Positions 22,194 to 32,019 of a stretch of DNA of 40,021 nucleotides are shown in pieces (the first letter of the stretch is position 1; the number at the start of each line of letters is the position of its first letter). The position numbers were made by a program, and so were the translations under genes. The stretch covers positions 5,100 to 45,120 of the forward strand of contig KV419439.1 in the NCBI GenBank assembly GCA_001630475.1. The letters are read 5' to 3'. The notes below the pieces were generated by a model. That model saw only the letters and a list, made by a program, of their open reading frames with translations. It did not search any database and was not told the origin of the DNA. This stretch comes from Sistotremastrum niveocremeum HHB9708. Lineage: Eukaryota; Basidiomycota; Agaricomycetes; Sistotremastrales; Sistotremastraceae.

Positions 22194-22829
22194 CAGAAGG
22201 CTTATCTAAAGCTTGCTCTTGTCAAAAGGCACCAAGATGGTGCGCCTCTTGACGCAATATTTGCCTTCGTCATATCCCGGAATTCGCATTCTGATGGGCC
22301 ATCCGACGACTTGAAAGGACGAGCCATCCATGAATTCCATACTTTCATCCAATTCGAACATTATCGTGTCGACAGATCCGCACCCCGCTGCAGTGTATTC
22401 GTGACAATGAAGATTCCAGGTATCTGGACTTCCTGCGGTCCGATATGAAATGCTGCACCCAAAGATCTCGAAGACTCGGGTTTGCTCGCTCTGGGAATAT
22501 AACCTGCTAATGCCGTGCCGGTCCCTGCGTTCAATAAGGGATCATCGCATGATCCATCGTGATGGGTGAGATTCGGCTTTCTGGTGTCTGATTTGGCTCA
22601 TGATGAATTCATTCGTACACAGCCAACGCTCATCCTTTTCTGCGGCGATTGTATAACACCGGGAGGAAGCAAACCAATCCACAAAGAGATGCCGACGTAC
22701 ATGCTCTGCAAGATATAAGATTGACTGGGTAACACACAACTCCCTCAATCAGTTCCTCGCAATAGCTACTCAGGTACGATTGCTTTCGGCTCACATATTT
22801 TATCGGGGTAAACTGATGTTGTCATTAGC
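22194..22829. other. intergenic / promoter of metalloprotease-lectin gene 1
   Basis: An open stretch of about 88 codons (22182-22448, plus) begins inside the target duplication and has no recognisable motif. It may be part of whatever the retroposon inserted into. The sequence just before 22830 (TTGTCATTAGC) looks like an acceptor, so a non-coding or short first exon of the protease gene is possible. Confidence 0.4.
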
Positions 22830-24386
22830 ATGGGCAATGAAGATGAAGTTTCGTCTTGTGGCTTCCGCCTCCCCGATACACCAGTTCAGGTCGATGACTC
22901 CAATGAAAATACATATACCACGATGCGCCTGGCTCATGGCAAAAACTGGAAGTGGCCAAATGGATCAACATTACGTATCAAGTTCTTAGATGGTACTGAA
23001 GAGCAACATCGCAGGGTATGCTGTACAGCCTCTTTATGCTTTGCTATCCTGACTGTCGTTTTGAAGGTCAAAAAGCATGCCGCTGAATGGCTCAAATATG
23101 CGTATCTCGGCTTTTCATATGTCACCTCAGGGGACGCCGATATTCGCATCTCTTTCGACCCCAATGGCGGTCACAATTCGAAACTCGGCACAAATAGTGC
23201 CCGCAACCAGAACGAGAAGTCGATGAATCTAGCCATGAAGTCCTGGCACACGGATCACGATTCACGCGAATACATCCTTCACGAATTCGGTCACGCTCTC
23301 GGCTGCATCCATGAGCAAGCCAGACCTGATGTACCGATTAAGTGGAACAAGGATGCCGTCTACAAGCATTATGCGAAACCACCAAACAAATGGACGACGA
23401 AAGATGTCGACTGGAACGTATTCAAGAAATACGACGCCGACAAGATCATCACATCCTCTTATTGGGATTCCACCTCCATCATGCAGTACGCCGTTCCAAA
23501 GGGCTTAACTACCGACGGGTGGTGGTGCCCTTGGAATACGGAACTCTCCAGCGCCGACAAAGCTTTCATCGCTAGCATGTATCCCTCGCCCACCGTCCTG
23601 AATTTGCAGACCGTCAGTCGTCCAATGTCCAAGGGCAACATGCAGAGAATCAAGGCAACTGGTGTACATACTTCTAATGTCCGTGCTGGCATAACTGGAC
23701 TAGAAACAGTTGCGGACTCTTCTGCACCCCGCCGGGATAAACTCAACTTCACGATGGCCAATTGGGAGGAGGACTCGAAGATCGAAGTGGAGGCGTATCC
23801 CTACCAGGATACCTACATGTACAACGTTGCTGTGTCAGCCATCGACTTGGTCCACGACGTCGATTTTCAGAGCGGACAACAACACGTCGCTTGTCCCAGC
23901 TCGAAGAAACCTACGAAAGTCTGGGTCGAGTTCGAAAAATCGTACAAGGACGCTCCGGAGGTGATTACCTTCATCAACTCCTTCCAGCTCGAGAATGAGT
24001 GGGTGATGAAAGTTTGGCCCGAGGGGATCACCAAGGATGGGTTCTGGCTCTGCTCTCAAAATTATGACCCGTCCAATCTTCATAGTTTGGACGCGCAATG
24101 GATCTCAATCCCGGCAAGACGAGGAGCTCCTCGCACTGGGACGTTCGCTGGCACTATGTTGAACGACTTTAAGGGTCACGTAGAGTTCAAGAGGAGATTC
24201 ACAAAGCCTCCGCTCCTCTTCGTTGCTCTTAGCCAACTGGATGCTGATAGCAAGCACTTCTTGCGCTTCCGTATCGTAACGACCAAATTGACGGAGTACG
24301 GATTTGAGTGGGAGGTGAACAGCTGGTGGGACTCTATAAACGCCATAGTCGGGGCTTCCTATCTGGCCTTGGAACCTTGGTCGTAA
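22830..24386 (+). CDS. metzincin zinc protease fused to H-type-lectin-like domain (paralogue 1)
   Basis: Predicted 501 aa with the 51-nt intron 23016-23066 removed (518 if retained, since the intron is stop-free and a multiple of three). Residues ~35-260 form an astacin/metzincin-like protease: WKWPNGSTLRIKFLDG start, zinc motif HEFGHALGCIHE (His134, His138, His144; catalytic Glu135) and Met-turn SIMQYAVP. The C-terminal half contains two segments resembling H-type lectin repeats: KVWVEFEKSYKDAPEVITF with FQLENEWVMKVWPE, and GHVEFKRRFTKPPLLFVAL, ending in YGFEWEVNSWWDS and GASYLALEP. No signal peptide or propeptide cysteine switch is visible, so the protein may stay inside the cell or leave by a non-classical route. 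It faces a close paralogue (24946-26550). Role in defence or carbohydrate-targeted proteolysis is inference only. Confidence 0.85.
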   Translation: MGNEDEVSSCGFRLPDTPVQVDDSNENTYTTMRLAHGKNWKWPNGSTLRIKFLDGTEEQHRRVCCTASLCFAILTVVLKVKKHAAEWLKYAYLGFSYVTSGDADIRISFDPNGGHNSKLGTNSARNQNEKSMNLAMKSWHTDHDSREYILHEFGHALGCIHEQARPDVPIKWNKDAVYKHYAKPPNKWTTKDVDWNVFKKYDADKIITSSYWDSTSIMQYAVPKGLTTDGWWCPWNTELSSADKAFIASMYPSPTVLNLQTVSRPMSKGNMQRIKATGVHTSNVRAGITGLETVADSSAPRRDKLNFTMANWEEDSKIEVEAYPYQDTYMYNVAVSAIDLVHDVDFQSGQQHVACPSSKKPTKVWVEFEKSYKDAPEVITFINSFQLENEWVMKVWPEGITKDGFWLCSQNYDPSNLHSLDAQWISIPARRGAPRTGTFAGTMLNDFKGHVEFKRRFTKPPLLFVALSQLDADSKHFLRFRIVTTKLTEYGFEWEVNSWWDSINAIVGASYLALEPWS

Positions 24387-24945
24387 GGTCCACCGCGAAA
24401 GCCCTATGATTCATCGATAGTCCGAAATGAAATCGAGAGAGGTATTACTAGCAACTTTGGAGGTCAAGATTTCGACGTATCCATAGACTTTCACAAGCCG
24501 CCTACGACACTCGAGTACTCGATAATTAAGGTCATAATATCTTTTCAACTTTCATCTCTCTGTTGTCACCAGAGAAGAATTTGTGATTGGTGACATTTGA
24601 TTTTGTCGTTGTTGTCGGTCTTGGAGTCAGTTAAATGCTAGGGGGTGGCGATGTCCCCGCGAGCTCACTCCCTCGACCTTCGGAAACACCTCAAAAATTT
24701 GCCATCAATCTCCTTGCCGTCCCAGGAACAATAAATTAGGGATCATACTCCTTGAAAATAAATCCAGGTGGGACGGTGTCCTCAGCCGGTCCTCGCTGTA
24801 ATAATAAAATGAAAATGAATTCCACCTGATATCCCAAAAACAATTCCGAGCCACCCTTGAGACCATCGGGTGGTGTAGTGTAAACAGGTGCACCTCCTAG
24901 TATATCATCAATTTCGCAAGGACTTGTAATGGTACATGATCTACT
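24387..24945. other. spacer between convergent paralogues
   Basis: 559 bp between the two stop codons. It includes an AT-rich stretch and no reading frame of interest. I saw no inverted repeat large enough to explain the tail-to-tail arrangement beyond the genes themselves. Confidence 0.5.
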
Positions 24946-26550
24946 CTACAACTTCGTGGAAACCCGTTCTCCTGATGACCCTGACAGGCACGGCGAGTGC
25001 TCCAATGCAAGGTACGATGCCCCGATTGCATTGTTTTTGGAATCCCACCAACTTTCTACCCTCCAATCGAATCCATACTCTGTAACGTTTTTTGTTACGA
25101 TCCGGAAGCGCAAAGGATGCTTGCTATCCGCGTCAAGCTCGTTCAATGCAACGAAGAGGAAAGGGGTTCCACTGAATTTCGTAGGGAACGTGACATGTCC
25201 CTTGAATTCGTTCTCTTCCGTGCCGACGAACGTCCCGGTGTGGCGACCCAATCGACCCTTCGACGAGATCCAAGCGACGACTAGGTTTCGCAGATTGGAA
25301 GGACCGGAGTTCTGCGAGCAAAGCCAGAACCCGACCTTGTCGATCGACTCGGGCCACACTTTGATCAACCACTCATTCTCGATTGAGAACGAATGGACGA
25401 AGGTCGCCACGTTCGGGACGTCATTGTACGGTTTATCGAACTCGACCCACACCTTCGAGAGCCTCTGCGAACTACAGCAAGTGACGTGCTCTTGCCCACT
25501 TTGAGTTTCGGTGTCGCTGACGGTGTCAACGACTGAAAGAGCGGCATGGCACACGCATGTGTCCTCGTCGGGTTTAATCTTCACTACTGTCTCCGAGTCG
25601 CGGGACAGATCACGCATGGTGAAGCTGAGTTTATCCACATGTTGGCCCGAGCGATCTGCAAGCTCCAAGCCCGTGATGCCGACCTGAATATCTGCCGTCT
25701 TCAGACCAGACACTTTGACCTGCTGTACTTCGCCTTTCGCAATGGGAGGATCGAGTCGACATGAGGTCAAGAGGTCTACGACCACGGGAGGGGGGTACAT
25801 GGTCGCGATGAAGGACTTGTCGTAGGATGATAGTTTGTTGTTCGAAGGATAGGACTTCGCACCGTCCGTCCATGCCTTGTCGATTGGGTATAGCATGATC
25901 GATTTGGAATCCCAATCAGGAGACATTGTGACCTCTTCTCGAGTCCACCGAGACAGGACATCTCGCTCGACCATTGCATGTGGCCAGGAATTCGGTGGGC
26001 CCGCGAAGTACGCACACACTGCGGGTTCGTTCCACTGAAACGGAGTATCGGGGCGGCAATGTTCATGGATGCAGCCCAGAGCGTGACCGACTTCGTGAAG
26101 GACGCCTGCGCGTGAATCGTCGAGGTCTGAATTCTTGCATCCAATGGCTAGGTTCATGGTAGGCTTAGAGTCGTCACCGGGAGTAGCTCGACCAACAGAT
26201 GACCACCAGCCGTCATGAAGATCAAACGCGATACGGATATCGGCCCCTTCGGATTCGACGAACACGAATCTGAGGTACGCATGCTTCGCCCATTCGGAGA
26301 AGCACTTCTTGACCTGAAGAGTTTAGCAGGATGAGGTGTTAGCTCAAGGAAGAAGTTGGCAACATACTAAATTACGCTGGTGATCAGAGGCGTCCACGAG
26401 CTTGACGCGGAGTGTAGCTCCATTGGGCCATCTATGCTCTTTCAGATAAGCAAGTCGGAGTGGTTTGCAGTCTTGGTGGCTATCGGTTGATTCCCGGTTA
26501 TTGGGAGTCTGAGAGTTCAATGATAGGATGTTGCAGTCGGGCGTGGTCAT
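24946..26550 (-). CDS. metzincin zinc protease fused to H-type-lectin-like domain (paralogue 2)
   Basis: Predicted 516 aa. Exons: 26550-26368 and 26313-24946, with a 54-nt intron at the same place as in paralogue 1. The protease has HEVGHALGCIHE at the same residue numbers (His134, Glu135, His138, His144) and Met-turn SIMLYPID. The lectin-like half repeats the paralogue's plan: KVWVEFDKPYNDVPNVATF, IENEWLIKVWPES, GHVTFPTKFSGTPFLFVALNELD, NVTEYGFDWRVESWWDS and IGASYLALE. A C-terminal tail of about 18 residues is not shared with paralogue 1. The start at 26550 gives MTTPDCNILSLN with no signal peptide; a longer start at 26628 would not add one. All catalytic residues are present, so both copies appear functional. 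The pair shares intron position and architecture, which points to local duplication with inversion. Confidence 0.85.
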
Positions 26551-27612
26551 GCTATGGATAGTGGTAAGCCCCAAAACAGTTCGAGCATGGGATGACATTA
26601 CTTGGAATGAGTCGTCAACTCTGCTCACGGGCGGCGAAGGAAGAGGGAGGGGTTGTAGTTGATTCAGCTTGAGGCAGCACTGCTCGTATCTATAGGATGT
26701 CCGACTGAGGGGATTGCGACATCATCGCGACCATACGTTTTCGATGCAATCGATGAATGCGACGACATGAGTCCATGTACGATGAGAGCAGAACTGGAGG
26801 GGTCAGCAGAACAAGCCAAATCTAATACGCAAAACTCCGATCAATCCCGTTCTCCAATCCCAATTAGGACCTGGAAACCCAAGAAGTCAAGTACGTAAAA
26901 ACTGTTTGGCACCGCAGTAAGACAAAAATGGGGGAGTAAAATACTGTGCTTTTAAAGCAGTGATGAGAACTACTCTCCCAATTTTTCCGTGTAAGATACA
27001 TGCAGAATACGCGTAAAATACTGATAAAATACCTAGAGGTCACGTTTAAACGTGATCAAGCTGTCTCCGAGTCTTCTGAACGAGAAGTTTAGAAGCCCCC
27101 TTATCTGGAGAGAACCGCCAATCAATCACCCCGAAGCCCGCTAGACCGCCAGAAACGATGGCGTTATGAGGACGCGAGTTGTCCTACACGCCCGGATGTC
27201 GCTGAGATGGAAATCGGCTGAATTGAGTGCAGCCGGAAATCGTCGCACGCCAATATCTGGAATATACCTGTATCGTATCTGTTTTCCAGAGATTCCCTTC
27301 GCATGATGTTTACTTCTTACTTTTGGCCGATTTTCACAAGAAAGCTTAGCTGAATGTTGGAAGAAATATTACACATAAAACTCCCCGCGCATTCGCCTTG
27401 AAACCAGGATTCGCCTCCGGTGCCGCACAACCGAAGCCCGAATCGGCTCACGTAAGCTGCTTTTCTGCTCTCCTGCTTTCCAGGCTTGCGCTCGATGGAA
27501 TCCAGCCCCGCCGTCCAGCAGAATTCAAGCCTCCGAGGGGACTTAACGCGTTTGGACTGAAGCTCTCTGATGTTCTGAACACTGCTCCCGCTCTCATCAC
27601 GTCTTCAGCACA
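26551..27612. other. intergenic, no supported gene
   Basis: About 1 kb upstream of paralogue 2. Short open stretches (26659-26898, 27398-27655) lack motifs. The sequence around 26930-27040 is AT-richer, with repeated GTAAAATAC-like words. Confidence 0.45.
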
Positions 27613-27998
27613 ATGCCCCGCGACTCCTCGTCTCCTGTCTCACCGCTACGCTTGAGTCCACTTTCAAGACGACGCCTTTTGATACGTCGAGCTCCACCAG
27701 CTGTCGATCATGAGGTGATGAAAGTCGGCGGGGTTGTATCTCCACCGCCAGCTCTCAGTCCTCTTTCGAGACGCCGATGTCTCATACGACGTGCGACAGT
27801 AGTGCCTGTCGACGATGTCTTTCCTCAGTGAGTGGCCCTTTTATATGTGTTCTTTGGACCTCACGCTCTCTCTTCACTTTCAGTCATGTCATTCCCACCA
27901 CCAGCAACACTTCCTCGTCCTTCACCGACGAATCTACCACCTCATCTATGATGGTCATTTTCCACAAAAATATAGTGGACCGTGTCAACAAAAAATAA
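27613..27998 (+). CDS. small Arg/Pro/Ser-rich hypothetical protein with internal repeat
   Basis: Tentative 109-aa product from exons 27613-27827 and 27884-27998, separated by a good GTGAGT...TTTCAG intron of 56 nt. The first exon has two copies of a motif, LSPLSRRRLLIRRA and LSPLSRRRCLIRRA, about 37 residues apart, preceded by Ser/Pro-rich sequence. The second exon is Ser/Thr-rich and ends VDRVNKK just as the sequence changes to a low-complexity repeat, so the gene may be truncated by a repeat insertion. No known family recognised. Confidence 0.35.
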
Positions 27999-28592
27999 AA
28001 CCTACACACACGGACCTTAAATTTCCTTATTTGGGACTTAATTTTTTGTGTGCGTGTAAAAACATGCCGTGTGTGCGTAAAAACTGTCTGTGCGTGCTGA
28101 AATTCTCATATTCAAGTATGAAAGTCCATTGGGCCATTTAATCACGCGCACAATTTGTGCAACACGCAGGCAAAAATTTCCTTTTTAGGCTATAAAATGC
28201 ATGTCGCGCGCACTTGAGATGTCACCTGCAGACATTATTTTGACACTTCCATTGAAACAGAATCAAGCATGATTTTGAATTTGTCTTGCCATGTGCACCA
28301 ATTTTGTGTGTGCGGTTCACAATTTTTCCATGTTTTTGTGTCTGTGCAGCAATTTTCCAGGCAGCTAGATGTGCCCGTCATGCAAAATCCATTTCATTTT
28401 TAGTCACATCACACGGGGGCTTCAAAGCAGCAGTAGCATTGCACACACACATGTTTCAAAGTTAGGCCTCCCTGCAGCTCCCGGAGCATCAAATCACCAG
28501 TGCCTGCGCGTCTCTGAGTTCACCTGCATGCGTGTTCAAAGAGGTTACATCAGTGCCCCCGATAGTGTCAGAAGTGACAATAGTGGATTCAC
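27999..28592. other. low-complexity GT/AC-rich repeat region
   Basis: Contains many GTGTGTGCG, TGTGCGTG and CACACAC words with T-rich spacers. It looks like a decayed transposable-element fragment. No borders could be set and no gene is supported. Confidence 0.5.
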
Positions 28593-28787
28593 GCTTCTTT
28601 TAGGGCTGTGATAAGCTTAAGCTTAAGCATGACATATATTAAGGGGCATAAGTGGCTTCTGGAGGCGCTTATCAACTCTATGCTTAAGTGGCTTGTCTGA
28701 TTTAAGCTTAATTCAGCACATGCGATCAGGCTTCTCCCGCTAATAAGGTCAGCGCTTAATATGGCTTAACTTATTAACAAAAGAAGC
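28593..28787. repeat. TTAAGC-rich element with imperfect terminal inverted repeats
   Basis: Left end GCTTCTTTTAGGGCTGTGAT and right end (reverse complement) GCTTCTTTTGTTAATAAGTT share GCTTCTTTT, then diverge and resemble each other again (GATAAGCTTAAGC versus AATAAGTTAAGCC). The inside is packed with GCTTAAG and TTAAGC words. This is consistent with a short palindromic MITE. No clear target duplication was found. Confidence 0.45.
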
Positions 28788-28983
28788 CTGATGGCTGCCT
28801 TGACCCTTCAGGGTACATCACACAGCGGATCTAACTAGCTACCGATCTAAATGGGCTTTTACGTTTTGAGGGGAAAAATGACCCTGAGCCTTGATCGGGC
28901 CACGTCAGCCTTGGACGATGGCCAGTGCTCAGCCTTCAGATGAGCAGTCATGGTCTGAGCTAGAGAAAATACCTTGAGTGCAG

Positions 28984-29916
28984 TTTGGAACAGTGTTGAG
29001 CAGCGGACTGAGAAGCCATAGGAAGGGAAAAGAAACGAGTGAATGGGCGCCAATTTTTGCAAAAGCAGGTCCAACCTTCAAAACTACGGTCAGTCATGTA
29101 GAGAGAGAACAGTTGTAAGATTCATACCTCAGCACCACTTGACTTCCTCTGGATTACTCAGGACAGGATAAACTGAAGGGCAGAGCAGCGAATGCAAAGC
29201 AGAGTGAAGGAGGCCTCATCGTTGAGTCAAGGAAGAATGCGGAGTTTCAACCTACAAGCGTGTGACTTCCTTGCGCTCACTGTCTTGCCTATGGCTTATT
29301 ATCATGAGCATCCATGTCCCATGCAGTTGTTCTGCAGAATTGACTGCCAACCCATCAGCCAGAAAGTCCTGGATTTATTGAGAAAATCCAGTGTCGTTGA
29401 TCAAATCAACCGTCACTTGAACTTCCTCGATCTTCCCACTCTGGCTCCCTTTCCAACCCACGGCTGTATGGCCATGTTGCATTCATATGTACCTCCTCCT
29501 GCTCAGAAAAATGCTAATATTCAGCTGATCTGGGCATCACCTTAGATTTGGAAATTTGTCGCCAATACTATATCGTCAACAACTTATCGTTGCAACATTC
29601 GTGTACCTCTTGTCTTGCAAGACCTTGAAGTGCAAGATTCCGCTTATCAGATGCGGTTTCAGTTCATGGAATATATTGGGGTATGTGCTTTTTATAAGCC
29701 AGCTGGTCACGCTCTAAACATGAATAGGACATTCTTATGAGGGGAAGGTTGCATGACCGGTTACGAGGGATTGGGCGGACAAGGCAGAAAAAGTGCGTTG
29801 TTCAGAGTGTGGTTGAATTCTACTTGGAGGAAGAGGATGACATTGAGCAGAACGGAGATGGTGAGAACAGTGACAGCGATGAGGATGAAGGACCATGGTA
29901 CTATGGGACTGCATAG
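28984..29916 (+). CDS. unrecognised spliced gene or 5'-truncated remnant
   Basis: A chain of phase-0 exons can be read: 28984-29088, 29167-29259, 29327-29488, 29546-29680, 29728-29916 (stop at 29914). Together they give about 227 codons. Segments such as KGKETSEWAPIFAKAG, CQPISQKVLDLLRKSS, VVDQINRHLNFLDLP, RVPLVLQDLEVQDSAY and the acidic end YLEEEDDIEQNG...PWYYGTA look coding. All introns are GT-AG (47-78 nt). The 5' end is unresolved: a possible ATG at 28918 (MASAQPSDEQSWSELEKIP) is followed by an in-frame stop before 28984, so an upstream exon is missing, the first intron is unidentified, or the gene is broken near the TTAAGC element. Family unknown. It converges on the Tet/JBP-like gene with 100 bp between stops. 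Confidence 0.45.
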
Positions 29917-30016
29917 CGCACTTTTTGTTGATCTTGTAATGCTGCTTTGAATGTTTAAGACACAAATATCTTGGTCACTTCAACAAGCTAATCCATTGGA
30001 ATTTCGACATGATACA

Positions 30017-32019
30017 TCAAAGACTATCAATACCATGCCACTCCTCCTCCTCCTCCTCCTCATCACCATCCTCTTCCTTGATGCCCTCATATTCGGGCGC
30101 GTCATCAGCACGTATATCAGGAGCCATACCATAATATGTACGCTTAGCCCAACTGGCTTTCTTATCTACCAAAGTCTGCAGGGCACGAAGTTGAGTGAAG
30201 AAAACCCACGAGAATCGACCTGGAGTGAGTGTTGTGCTTCCATCATGCACTGTGGGCTTCCAAGGGCGTACACCATGGTAGAGGTCAGCCGAGCGGAAAA
30301 AAAGAATGCTTCCAGGTGGATATCTTGAAAAAGATAGAGTCAATTAATATAAAAGCTGAAGACAATTGACGCTCACTCAAAGATCAAGTCCAAATCAGGG
30401 AACATCATCATACCTCCTCCAGGTTCAGCCGCCTCATAGAATCCACCGTTGAAGCAACAGCAGATTCCACGGGGTCCATCATGACAATCGCGATGAAGGG
30501 CGACTTGCAGCTTCCAGACAAGGGCACGTCCGAGCCAAAGGCCATGCTTGACATCATGATTTGGATATTGTCCTGCTTCGTAAGATTTCCGATACGGTGT
30601 GGTTTCGTCCCCGAATATGGCCTTTGCATACTCTGCTAATATACCATGCACAATCTTGGTTCGCTCATCAAAGTTGTCTGTGGCCAAACCACGACGCACA
30701 CCCCCTGTTCCCTTCATTTGAGTCGAAGGTTGCAGATGACCGTCATCTCCCTGTCAGGCATATCAAACTCATGCGTAATAATAAAGATTGAGAGAACTCA
30801 CTTCATGCTTTGGTGTATGTCCTTGAGCGTACCAGGCGTGGACCAGATGCGCCAGTCCAGCAACCTCCTCTCTGACCTCTTGAGTCGCGTTCGGCACGAG
30901 TTTTGGCAACTCATATTGGCAGAACATATCTGTACACATCAGTCTGAGAAGACAGAATGCTGTTGCAGCGTACCTGGATTCTCGCCATGGGACATTGCAC
31001 GCTCAAGCTCGAAAGCCAGCTTCTCAATGTCAGCATCGCTGATCTCAGGGTCATCACGCATTGACTCAGTACTGACAGTTCATCAGGCCATGACAGATAA
31101 GCGAGTGTACAGACACTTACACATGTGCCTTCCTATATTCCTTTGGGATCTCTTTGCGAACCCGCGGTGCTCGCACATTTGCCATCTTGTCGGAGAGATA
31201 TTCCGTCAAGAAAATAGTGCCTGGGTTTGGATGGCGTTGATCGTCTTGGGGGGTTTCTGGCAAGCAATGGGCGAAATACCATTGGGTGTCCCAATGGATT
31301 CGGCGCTGCAAGGATTTCTACGATGATGATTTAATTAAGAGCAAGGCGACTGAACATGTGACTTACGGTGAATCCATGATCCTCCCACCCTTCACTAGTC
31401 TGGATCCCGCTCAGATAGGCAACTAATACTTTCCCGTTCCGATCCTTAAAAATGGCAGACTCGCGTTGAACGTATTCATCGCTGAAGCCACGCTCACACA
31501 TTTGAGCCATCTTCTTCTGAGCCAGGGCGTAGTTTTCATCACTCTGGTGTCTAGCGCTCAGGTCATCGAGACTGACGTCGAGCTCCTTCGCTCCAGTCGC
31601 CATCCTATACGGAGCTATTGACACTCATGAGCCGTCTGTAATATTGTAACTTAGATGCACTGACGTTTGACATGTTGTGTATGCTGGCTCCACTGCTTCA
31701 GACGCTGCCTGGCTTCAGCACGCTCAGCTTCGTCCCAACTTCGGTAGGGGCCTGGTGGTCGGCCCAATCTTTGTTCCTGCTGACCAGCTGATTGCCGGGC
31801 AGAGGCAGCATGGGATGGAGGAGTGACAGGATTCTCTTGATAGAGGGGGGCAGCTGAATCCATTTGAAGGAGACCGGGAGGCACCGATGGCCGTTCTTCG
31901 TAGAGGGGGACTGTGGGATCAATTGGCAGGAGATCGTCGAGATCGGGAAGGGGGACTGGAATGTTTTTTTTCTTTCGTTTCTTTCGTGGATTCTTGTTGG
32001 CAGAGTCACGAGGGGCCAT
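30017..32019 (-). CDS. Tet/JBP-like 2OG-Fe(II) oxygenase (7 exons)
   Basis: Predicted 568-aa protein. Exons: 32019-31665, 31614-31367, 31317-31121, 31071-30974, 30929-30802, 30750-30377, 30323-30017; all phases close. The catalytic domain lies at residues ~380-515. The iron site is His428 and Asp430 (KLQVALHRDCHDGPRG) with distal His483 (FFRSADLYHGVRPW); Arg503 (GRFSWVFFTQ) probably binds 2-oxoglutarate. A GG-containing turn (EPGGGMMMFPDLDLIFEYPPG) separates them, as in fungal Tet/JBP-type domains that oxidise modified bases in DNA. The N-terminus is basic (NPRKKRKKKN), a likely nuclear signal, followed by Pro-rich repeats (PTVPLYEERPSVPPG and PLYQENPVTPP). The C-terminus is acidic (EEEEEEEW). 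Such genes are expanded in Agaricomycetes and linked with KDZ transposons, but no KDZ transposase is recognised here. The Tet/JBP assignment is from motif pattern. Confidence 0.78.

Noticed and set aside
24929-25504. 191-codon plus-strand open frame
   Set aside because: Antisense to the lectin-like half of protease paralogue 2.
30646-31326. 226-codon plus-strand open frame
   Set aside because: Antisense to several exons and introns of the Tet/JBP-like gene; crosses splice sites and has no motif.
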